Positions 32,238-38,438 of a stretch of DNA of 38,438 bases are shown here, piece by piece. The first letter of the stretch is position 1; each line of letters opens with the position of its first letter. A program made the translations under genes and the position numbers. The stretch is from Alphaproteobacteria bacterium (GTDB taxonomy: Bacteria > Pseudomonadota > Alphaproteobacteria > Rhizobiales > Hyphomicrobiaceae): NCBI GenBank assembly GCA_018830445.1, contig JAHJSN010000177.1:1-38438 (forward strand). The letters are read 5' to 3'. The notes under the pieces were generated by a model. It saw nothing but the letters and a program-made list of their open reading frames with translations. It did not search any database and was not told the origin of the DNA.

Positions 32238-33905
32238 TCACACACGCGCGGCCGTGGGCTGAACGACAATGCTGCCATAGCCGTCGACCCGTATTTCATC
32301 ATCGCTGACGGCAATGTTGTCAAAGCCGACAGTGTGGAAGCGATCGAAATAGCTGCGCAGGGATTTTTCGATGCCCTTGTCGAAGTCGGGGCGGGCGACA
32401 TGGGTGGCGCCCTGGACGACCTTGACGATCCTGCCGGATTTGACGATCAACTCGCCGTTCTTGAAGACGAACACGGGCGTTGCGAACATCGCTTCGCGGT
32501 CGGCCAGATCCTCGTAGACGGTGATGTCTGCACACGCGCCCACACCCAGATGGCCGCGGTCCTTGAGGCCGAGACTGCGGGCGGGGCCGGCGCGCGTCAT
32601 GATGGCGATCTCATAGAGGGTATATTCGCGGTCGAGACTTGCCAGCACGCTGGAGTTGGCGGCGTCCGGGTTGATCTTCTGCAACATGTCGTTGCGGAAG
32701 CCCTTGTCCATCAACAGGCGGATGAGGTGCGGATAGAACGTGAAGGGCGCGCCGTTGGGATGGTCGGTCGTCAGGAAGATGCGCCAGGGGTCGTCGATCA
32801 GCAGGAAGAGTTCCAGGCCGATCGCCCATTGCAGCGCGTTGACGAAGCTCTTGTCACGGTAGCGCATCGGGACCACACCGCAACCCGCATCGCACTCGAT
32901 ATCCATGACCACCCATTTGTTCGGGCTTGCCGAACCGGTATTGCCGTACTGGCGCATGGAGTCGCCGGAAGCGGTGCAGGTCTGACCGAACAGCACCTGG
33001 CCGACGTCGATCGAAACGTTCTTGTGGCTGTTGACGAGTTCGGCAACGCGCGCCGCACCAGAAGAGAATTTGCGGTCGCCCTCGGTGCCGTAGCTGTGGA
33101 ACTGGATATGAGTGAGGTGAACCGGCAGGCCCTCCATCCCGGCAATCGTATTCGCGGTCGTCTCGACGTTGCCTGGAACGCCGAGATTGCAACCGTGAAC
33201 GTGCAGGGGATGGGTGATGCCCAGCTCCTTTACCGCCCGCGACAGGCTGAGGAGTACATCACGCGGCGTGACGCCGTAATGAGCGTGATGCTCGTCGAGA
33301 TCGAGCTGGCGCTGGTTGAACTTGAAGGCGCTGATGCCGCCGGGATTGACGACCTTGATGGCAATCGCCTGGGTGGCGTGCAGGGTCCAGGCGACGTAGT
33401 CCTTGATCGCTTCGATATCTTCTTTCGCGGCGAGCTGGCGCAGGAAGAAATCGTCACTGCCGAGCATGGCGAACGCGCCCTTGTCGATCATCGGCGTGTC
33501 GGCCATCTCCATGTGCGCCTGGCGGGCGTTGGCGGGCAGCATGGCCGGCTCGAAACCGGCGGTATAACCCATTTCGGCATAGCGGTAGCCGGCGGTCAGC
33601 GTCGAGGGGACGGCATGGCCGCAACCCGCCCTTGTCAGATGGCCGCGGCAGACGGGATCGCCGCGATGATCCTCGGGCAGCATCAGCCGGCCGATGGTCA
33701 TCTTGCCGCCACCGATATGGGTGTGCGGATCGATGGCACCCGCCATCACGACGCGGCCATGGAGTGGGTATTCATGATCGGCGCGACGGTCGAGGGGAGG
33801 TGCGATGATGACGCCGTCCTCGATATAGATGTCGCGGATTTCGCCATCCATACCGTTGGCCGGGTCGAAGACTTTACCGCCGGTCAGTTTGATCAACATC
33901 GTCAA
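32238..33905 (-). CDS. fhcA: Formyltransferase/hydrolase complex subunit A (FhcA; FwdA-like)
   Basis: A 555-residue amidohydrolase related to archaeal formylmethanofuran dehydrogenase subunit A. In methylotrophic bacteria the Fhc complex moves the formyl group from tetrahydromethanopterin to a methanofuran analogue and hydrolyses it to formate; this subunit is the hydrolase. H61 and H63 in DPHTHIGGG are the first metal ligands, with further conserved stretches HGCNLGVPGN, HLTHIQFHSYG and FLTTDHPNGAPF. The length is normal. ATG 33905 is used; ATG 33899 (MLIKLTGGK) is equally possible. It follows fhcB after an 11-base gap. The usual partner genes fhcD and fhcC are not downstream. Confidence 0.93.
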   Translation of the reverse strand: MTMLIKLTGGKVFDPANGMDGEIRDIYIEDGVIIAPPLDRRADHEYPLHGRVVMAGAIDPHTHIGGGKMTIGRLMLPEDHRGDPVCRGHLTRAGCGHAVPSTLTAGYRYAEMGYTAGFEPAMLPANARQAHMEMADTPMIDKGAFAMLGSDDFFLRQLAAKEDIEAIKDYVAWTLHATQAIAIKVVNPGGISAFKFNQRQLDLDEHHAHYGVTPRDVLLSLSRAVKELGITHPLHVHGCNLGVPGNVETTANTIAGMEGLPVHLTHIQFHSYGTEGDRKFSSGAARVAELVNSHKNVSIDVGQVLFGQTCTASGDSMRQYGNTGSASPNKWVVMDIECDAGCGVVPMRYRDKSFVNALQWAIGLELFLLIDDPWRIFLTTDHPNGAPFTFYPHLIRLLMDKGFRNDMLQKINPDAANSSVLASLDREYTLYEIAIMTRAGPARSLGLKDRGHLGVGACADITVYEDLADREAMFATPVFVFKNGELIVKSGRIVKVVQGATHVARPDFDKGIEKSLRSYFDRFHTVGFDNIAVSDDEIRVDGYGSIVVQPTAARV

Positions 33906-33916
33906 TGTCCCAGTGT

Positions 33917-35191
33917 TTAGAGTGCGGCTTCGATCGCGGCGAGCACGGAAGCTACGCTTGGATTGTCGGAGCGTCCCAGATTGCGCAACGGCAGGGAGAC
34001 GACGCTGTCACAGCGGATGAGCTGGCCGGAGTGATCGATGCCCGGCGTTCCGACCGGGATGAATACGGCGGGTTTGCCGGCGGTGCTCATACCGGGCGGG
34101 CCGAGCAGAACGGTCGGGAGGCTCGTTTCCGGGGGACCAAGGTCAGGCGTGTAGGATGCGATCCAGACGAGCAGATCGGACTCGTTTGCGGCGAGCTTGC
34201 GCGGGACAGAGTTGTTCTCAGGATCATAATCCGGTGCGCCGCTGGCATAACTGACACGCGCCGGGTAACCGCTCTGCCAGCCGCAGACCGATGTTGCGGT
34301 CTGTCCGCCTTCGTCGCCGCCGAGCGTCAAACCCGCGGCGCGCGTGGTCTTGTTGAGCAGCCGGACGATATCGCAGACGGCGTGAACGGTCAGATCGGGG
34401 TTGTTGGTCTCCAGACCGGCCGGAGCCCACACCAGCACCGGATATTGGGCTTCGCTGAGCGTGCTGGCGAGTTGGTCGATGGCCGCCAGCGCAACGCCGG
34501 CGACGTTGTCGCCACTGACCGGGTGGCCGCGCATGCGCGAGAGAAGCGCGGCGACCACTTCGTCGACGCGGTCCATTGCGCACGGCAAGGTGACCACATT
34601 GCCGACGCGCGGTCCTGTTGCTCCCGACTGGTCGAGGCCGTCGCCGATGAAAACCACCGAGCGGGGTTTGAAACTGTCCTCGAACAATGTCGTTTCGGCA
34701 CATACGATGCGTTCGAAAAAGCGCGGATGGAGCTTATGGATGTCGCTGCCGACGATCACGACGACATCGGCGCGGTTTCGCGTTTCGGTCAACGTCGACA
34801 TGATCCAGCCGGTCGATTGCAGAATCTTCAGGTTGCTGGAGGCGGCTTCGCTCAAGGCGTGGTCGACGACGCCGCGAGAACGGTCGGCAAGCGACATGAC
34901 GGCGCGCATTCCGCCAACGTCGGTCGCCAGCCCGCCATAGAGCGGCGCGGAAGATTTGCGGATCAACCTTGCGGCCTCTCCGATAGCGTCATTGAGTGGA
35001 ACGTCGCGGCCGTCGATTTGCGGTGAAACGGCAGGCAGCGCGCGCTCGAAACCGGCGACCGCCTTGCCGCAACCGTTCTTCACGACTTTCAACGCCGCAC
35101 CGGCGCGTGAAATTTTCAGGTCATCGCAGAGAAGACCGCAAAACGGGCATGGCACATGGTCGAACTCAACGGCTGCCCCTACGTCGCTCAT
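33917..35191 (-). CDS. fhcB: Formyltransferase/hydrolase complex subunit B (FhcB; FwdB-like)
   Basis: A 424-residue member of the molybdopterin oxidoreductase family, related to FwdB/FmdB but part of the bacterial Fhc complex. There the redox step is not used and the subunit is thought to be structural. The N-terminus keeps a four-cysteine pattern C15-x2-C18-x3-C22 with C41 (PCPFCGLLCDD; NGCGKA), as in [4Fe-4S] sites of the parent family. The start ATG 35191 is preceded by AGAGGA; the frame extends to 35224 without a ribosome site. It is the first gene of the pair fhcB-fhcA. The promoter should lie in 35192-35319. Confidence 0.92.
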   Translation of the reverse strand: MSDVGAAVEFDHVPCPFCGLLCDDLKISRAGAALKVVKNGCGKAVAGFERALPAVSPQIDGRDVPLNDAIGEAARLIRKSSAPLYGGLATDVGGMRAVMSLADRSRGVVDHALSEAASSNLKILQSTGWIMSTLTETRNRADVVVIVGSDIHKLHPRFFERIVCAETTLFEDSFKPRSVVFIGDGLDQSGATGPRVGNVVTLPCAMDRVDEVVAALLSRMRGHPVSGDNVAGVALAAIDQLASTLSEAQYPVLVWAPAGLETNNPDLTVHAVCDIVRLLNKTTRAAGLTLGGDEGGQTATSVCGWQSGYPARVSYASGAPDYDPENNSVPRKLAANESDLLVWIASYTPDLGPPETSLPTVLLGPPGMSTAGKPAVFIPVGTPGIDHSGQLIRCDSVVSLPLRNLGRSDNPSVASVLAAIEAAL

Positions 35192-35319
35192 GGATGGTCC
35201 TCTTCGGTCGTTTGCTTGCGCCAAGGTTGTTTTGCGTCGACCCGGGCTCGATTCGGCGAAATCTAAACACGATGCGGGGCTTGGATGAAAGTCTAAAGGC
35301 GGCTCGGACTTGTTACGTA

Positions 35320-35787
35320 TCAGACCGAGGGGCTGCCTGTCAGGAGGAAGCGCTGCTTGATGCGGCGAAATAATTGATCCCGTACCTTCCGGTAGCTTTC
35401 AAGTATCAGGTCGTCGTCGGCATCTTCCGGGAGCGCGGTGGCGTCGAGCGTCGGCCAGTACTCGACCTTTACGGGATGGACCCTGGTCCATTCGAGCGCC
35501 TGGTGGTGGGCCTCGGGTGACAGTGAAATGATCAGATCGACCGGTTCGTCCTCGTAGGTCGAGATTGGTGTGGGCTTGTGCTTCGAAATGTCGATCCCTA
35601 GTTCGCCCATCACCGTCTCGCAAAAGCGGTCGACATCGCCGGCGCGTACGCCGGCCGAGCGCACCTTGATCCGCTTTCCGGCAAGATGGCGCAGAATACC
35701 TTCAGCCATCGGCGAGCGAACAGCATTCAGGCTGCAGGCGAACAGCACATGGCGCGGCTCGGCGCCCTGGGCCTGCGCCAGTGGCAC
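35320..35787 (-). CDS. Low-molecular-weight protein tyrosine phosphatase family protein
   Basis: A 155-residue protein with the phosphate-binding loop C18-SLNAV-R24 followed by SP (VLFACSLNAVRSPMAEG), the CX5R signature of low-molecular-weight tyrosine phosphatases and related arsenate reductases. VRSAGVRAG and LIISLSPEAHHQA follow in family order. It may dephosphorylate proteins; a true thioredoxin-type arsenate reductase (ArsC) would need two extra cysteines, and I see only C62 (DRFCETV) besides C18, so arsenate reduction is unlikely. It begins 4 bases after the UPF0262 gene in the cluster with hisD, an arrangement frequent in Rhizobiales. Confidence 0.85.
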   Translation of the reverse strand: MPLAQAQGAEPRHVLFACSLNAVRSPMAEGILRHLAGKRIKVRSAGVRAGDVDRFCETVMGELGIDISKHKPTPISTYEDEPVDLIISLSPEAHHQALEWTRVHPVKVEYWPTLDATALPEDADDDLILESYRKVRDQLFRRIKQRFLLTGSPSV

Positions 35788-35791
35788 TGGC

Positions 35792-36286
35792 TCATCCCTT
35801 CCAATGCAAGGCGCATATCAGCGTGAACAGCCGCCGTGCGGTATCGAAATCGACATCGATCCTGCCATCGAGACGTTCGGCCAGCAGCCGGCTGCCCTCG
35901 TCGTGAAGGGTCCTGCGGGACACGTCGATGGCCTGGATCTTGGATGGCGGGGCGGAACGAATTGCCTCGTAATAGCTGTCACAGATGAGGAAGTAATCCT
36001 TGACGATCTTCTTGAACGGCTGGAGCGAGAGAAGGTGCGTATCGAGGTCGGCGGCCTGCTCGTTGCCGACCGTCATGGCGAGGCGATCATCTGCAATCGA
36101 CAGCTGCAGCCGGTAGGGCCCCTCGTCGCGTCCGACAAGCTTGAATTCGTTCGATTCGAGGAGATCGTAGATCGCGACTTCGCGTTCGTGTTCGACGTTG
36201 GGATTCTTCCGCGCGATCGTCGCCTGATCGAGATTGATCTCGTAAAGGCGGGAGCGGGATGTTGGGGATGGTCCGAACTCAGACAT
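35792..36286 (-). CDS. UPF0262 family protein
   Basis: A 164-residue protein of the UPF0262 family, found almost only in Alphaproteobacteria and usually encoded just after hisD. Typical parts are LYEINLDQATIARKNPNVEH, EREVAIYDLLESNEFKL, the central PFKKIVKDYFLICDSYYEAI and the end DIDTARRLF-like stretch (DFDTARRLFTLICALHWKG). The function is unknown. It sits 10 bases downstream of hisD and 4 bases upstream of the phosphatase gene, so the three are almost certainly one transcript. No signal peptide or membrane segment is present. Confidence 0.92.
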   Translation of the reverse strand: MSEFGPSPTSRSRLYEINLDQATIARKNPNVEHEREVAIYDLLESNEFKLVGRDEGPYRLQLSIADDRLAMTVGNEQAADLDTHLLSLQPFKKIVKDYFLICDSYYEAIRSAPPSKIQAIDVSRRTLHDEGSRLLAERLDGRIDVDFDTARRLFTLICALHWKG

Positions 36287-36296
36287 GGCAACTCAC

Positions 36297-37601
36297 TTAC
36301 CGGGACGTTTTGAGCCGTAACTCGACGGAGCGACGGTGACCTTCGAGGCCTTCGGAACGCGCCAATGTCATGGCGGCGGGTCCGAGCTTCTGCAATGAAG
36401 CCGCATCAAGCTTCAAAAGCGAAGTCCGCTTCATGAAATCGAGGACGCCGAGACCGGAAGAAAATCTCGACGAGCGCGCAGTCGGCAGGACGTGGTTGGT
36501 TCCTGCAACATAATCGCCGATCACCTCGGGTGTGTAGGAGCCGATGAATATCGCACCGGCATTGTTGATGCGGGCGGTCAGGTCCTCGGCGTTGGCGGTG
36601 GCAATTTCAAGGTGCTCGGCGGCGATGCGGTCGGCCAGAGGCGGCGCCTCGTCGAGCGAGCGCAGGATGATGATTGCGCCGTAGTCCCGCCAGCTCGGCG
36701 TGGCGATGGCGGTGCGGGGCAGGTCGGCCAACTGGCGTTCGACGGCGGCCTCGACCGCATCGGCAAAGGCCGGGCTATCGGTCATAAGGATCGACTGGGC
36801 GGCGGTGTCGTGTTCGGCCTGGGCGAGGAGATCGGCGGCGATCCACTCGGGGTCGTTATCGGCATCGGCGATGACCAGAACTTCGGAGGGACCGGCGATC
36901 GAGTCGATTCCGACCGTGCCGTAAACCTGGCGCTTGGCAGCGGCGACGTAGGCATTACCGGGGCCGACAATGGTCGTGACCGGTCGGATGGTGGTTGTGC
37001 CATAGGCCAACGCGGCGACGGCCTGGGCGCCACCGATGCGGTAGATCTCGTCGGCAACCATGCCGCCGGCCGCCAGCACCAGCGGGTTGACCTTGCCGTC
37101 CGGCATCGGCACCACCATGACGATGCGCGGTATGCCCGCGACCTTCGCAGGGACGCCGTTCATCAGCACGGAACTTGGATAGGACGCGGTGCCACCTGGG
37201 ACGTAGAGGCCGACAGACTCGACCGGGGTCCAGCGCTCGCCGAGTTCGACGCCGGCCGCATCGGTATAACGGCCCGAAGCTGGCCTCTGGCGCTCGTGAT
37301 GGGAGGCGATGCGTTCGCGGGCGAAATTGAGGGCTTCGAGCGAGTCAGGGCTTTCGCTTTTGACCCTCGCGACCGCCTCGGCGATTTCCTCGGCGGTGAC
37401 CGCAATGCCGCGTTCGGCCAGGTCGATCCGGTCGAACTTTTTCGACAGCTCAATCAGAGCCTCGTCGCCCTGCGCGCGGACGTCCTTGAGGATCTTCGAT
37501 ACGACCCCGTCGACCTCCTCGGAGACTTCGCGCTTCTCGGCAAGGAGTGCCTCAAAGGCTGATTGGAAGCCGGGGTCGGAGCTGTTCAGTCGCTTTGCCA
37601 T
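36297..37601 (-). CDS. hisD: Histidinol dehydrogenase
   Basis: A 434-residue zinc enzyme that performs the last two steps of histidine biosynthesis, oxidising L-histidinol to L-histidine with two NAD+. Conserved parts include [56 protein letters not shown] and DLLAQAEHD, which carries the Gln/His zinc ligands. [13 protein letters not shown] near the C-terminus carries another histidine ligand. Length is typical. Next to it are DUF2948 upstream (108-base gap, with an inverted repeat) and UPF0262 downstream, the standard Rhizobiales order. This marks core chromosome rather than the metal island. Confidence 0.96.
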   Translation of the reverse strand: MAKRLNSSDPGFQSAFEALLAEKREVSEEVDGVVSKILKDVRAQGDEALIELSKKFDRIDLAERGIAVTAEEIAEAVARVKSESPDSLEALNFARERIASHHERQRPASGRYTDAAGVELGERWTPVESVGLYVPGGTASYPSSVLMNGVPAKVAGIPRIVMVVPMPDGKVNPLVLAAGGMVADEIYRIGGAQAVAALAYGTTTIRPVTTIVGPGNAYVAAAKRQVYGTVGIDSIAGPSEVLVIADADNDPEWIAADLLAQAEHDTAAQSILMTDSPAFADAVEAAVERQLADLPRTAIATPSWRDYGAIIILRSLDEAPPLADRIAAEHLEIATANAEDLTARINNAGAIFIGSYTPEVIGDYVAGTNHVLPTARSSRFSSGLGVLDFMKRTSLLKLDAASLQKLGPAAMTLARSEGLEGHRRSVELRLKTSR

Positions 37602-37658
37602 GTGAGCCGTGTTCGTTGCGTTTTCATTGCGTGTGGATTGGTTCGCCGCGCGATCCGC

Positions 37659-37690
37659 GGACCTACCATAGCAGATCGAAATATAGGTCC
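37659..37690. repeat. Inverted repeat in the hisD leader
   Basis: GGACCTA (37659-37665) and TAGGTCC (37684-37690) form perfect 7-base arms around an 18-base A/T-richer spacer, 58 bases before the hisD ATG. Directly beside it CCGCG-CGATC-CGCGG (37646-37660) can form a second small hairpin. It could be an operator or transcript structure; no known regulator site is recognised. Confidence 0.35.
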
Positions 37691-37709
37691 TGGCAACAAG
37701 CGGGCCGCC

Positions 37710-38189
37710 TCACCCTTCGCCGCCGTGGCTGTCGGGATGCTCGGGCCGGCTGGCGGTCGTCCAGGCGGCGCCGAGGTCCCTCATTTCGGCCTCGATGCAT
37801 TCGACGTCGATGGCGATCTGAGGGCCGCCGGAGAAATACAGCGTCACCGTGCCGGAAGGGGCTTGCCGTTCCTCGAAGCCAATAGCCAGGAGCGAAAGTA
37901 CATCCTGCTTGCGAGCGCGGTCGATCCCGCTGCTGCGGACCGCATCGACCTTCTCGAACCGTAGTGCCGTCTGGCGCCGGGCATACGTCTTGATGGTCTG
38001 TCCCGGCCTTGCCGATCCTGCCAAATCACCGCTGGCCGCGGTCCAATCAAATCGGTTGAGGACCAGTGCGAAACGGCGGCCGGCGGGCTGATAGGCGATA
38101 TCGCCGGTGCGGCCGACTGCGTCCTGGAGATGCGCCGATATGACCTGGAGATCCTCGGTATCGAGCGCGATCAGTTTCAGCTCCGACAT
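37710..38189 (-). CDS. DUF2948 family protein
   Basis: A 159-residue protein of the DUF2948 family (Alphaproteobacteria): MSELKLIALDTEDLQVISAH at the start, DIAYQPAGRRFALVLNRFDW, and a C-terminal GTVTLYFSGGPQIAIDVECI followed by AEMRDLGAAW. The function is unknown. In Rhizobiales the gene typically lies between murA and hisD; hisD follows here, and murA would be expected just beyond the window edge. Soluble, with no signal peptide or membrane helix. It is the first gene in the window of the minus-strand core cluster. Confidence 0.92.
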   Translation of the reverse strand: MSELKLIALDTEDLQVISAHLQDAVGRTGDIAYQPAGRRFALVLNRFDWTAASGDLAGSARPGQTIKTYARRQTALRFEKVDAVRSSGIDRARKQDVLSLLAIGFEERQAPSGTVTLYFSGGPQIAIDVECIEAEMRDLGAAWTTASRPEHPDSHGGEG

Positions 38190-38300
38190 CTGATTGGACT
38201 TGCCTTGAAATGTTGCAGAACCGGCTGTTCGCGGGTGCGAACGGGCAGGAACAATGTTTGATACCGGGGGCGCAGGACGATGGCAACCGAACCTATCTAC

Positions 38301-38378
38301 TAGTGTGGCGTCGCGCCTTAATTGACCTGTTGGTGCCGCACAGGAGTTGTCAATTGAGGCGCGCTGAACGCCACACTA
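38301..38378. mobile_element. 78-bp palindromic MITE-like element
   Basis: The left arm 38301-38326 begins TAGTGTGGCGT and ends AATTGAC; the right arm 38349-38378 is its inverted copy (GTCAATTGAGG to CGCCACACTA). The arms match except for a 4-base insertion and one substitution, around a 22-base centre. The outermost bases are TA at both ends, as in elements that duplicate a TA target. It carries no gene and sits in the spacer upstream of DUF2948; 38190-38300 and 38379-38438 show nothing else. Confidence 0.65.
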
Positions 38379-38438
38379 AGCCATTGTTTTCGCTAGTGGC
38401 CTTCATGTCTCGCCTAAATCGTCAGCGGTTGCGGCCAG

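Noticed and set aside
32334-33920. 528-codon plus-strand open frame opposite fhcA
   Set aside because: It is the antisense shadow of fhcA, whose frame has clear homology; the product has no recognisable domain.
35320-35787. Arsenate reductase arsC
   Set aside because: It has the CX5R loop but lacks the additional resolving cysteines; the chromosomal hisD context fits a housekeeping phosphatase-family protein.

Overview
The window looks like alphaproteobacterial, Rhizobiales-type DNA from a C1-using (methylotrophic) bacterium. The right end (about 32-38 kb, minus strand) carries fhcB and fhcA of the formyltransferase/hydrolase complex of tetrahydromethanopterin-linked formaldehyde oxidation. 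Beside them is the block DUF2948 - hisD - UPF0262 - low-molecular-weight phosphatase, which is typically syntenic in Rhizobiales chromosomes. I cannot fix the genus from sequence alone; Hyphomicrobium- or Methylocystis-like relatives would fit. No rRNA, tRNA or CRISPR array was seen.

Positions 1 to about 29.7 kb look like an accessory island built from several cargo blocks and broken genes. In order: a 1375-aa fused nuclease-methyltransferase (type IIG/DrmMI-like) at 167-4294; a fragment of a plasmid Rep_3 initiator (4403-4768); a minus-strand group of two methyltransferases, a nucleoside phosphorylase and a MerC-like membrane protein (5048-7969); and a minus-strand sulfur/persulfide operon (8119-11917) with a divergent ArsR-rhodanese regulator (12032-12691). 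Then come an internally deleted TrkH/KtrB gene, a CusA/CusB-type Cu(I)/Ag(I) efflux system with two small secreted proteins (13560-19125), and a divergent response regulator and hybrid histidine kinase. The kinase is cut off inside its receiver domain and runs into the C-terminal half of an arsenite-oxidase-family (AioA/IdrA-like) molybdoenzyme, followed by a DUF2478 gene. A complete mercury operon merR // merT-merP-merA (24597-27241) and a TIGR03032-like gene follow.

Positions 28.6-29.7 kb are largely non-coding and repeat-rich. They hold a 230-bp element with inverted ends that contains only the C-terminal end of an IS1595-type transposase, a third copy of that end, and 35-bp tandem repeats that can each fold into a hairpin. 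This may mark the boundary between island and core DNA. A small orphan gene and a pair of unassigned membrane/periplasmic genes (30056-32090) separate it from fhcBA.

Functionally the island handles toxic metals and metalloids (Hg, Cu/Ag, probably As or another oxyanion) and reactive sulfur. At least five genes are truncated or internally deleted (rep, trkH, the kinase, the aioA-like gene, the IS1595 transposase), so it looks like an ageing mosaic, although assembly errors should be excluded at the junctions. The best candidates for something little described are the ArsR-rhodanese-controlled operon (SHOCT protein, fatty-acid-hydroxylase-like protein, two DsrE-like proteins, rhodanese, cysteine desulfurase), the lysozyme-like/membrane protein pair, and the hairpin tandem repeats.
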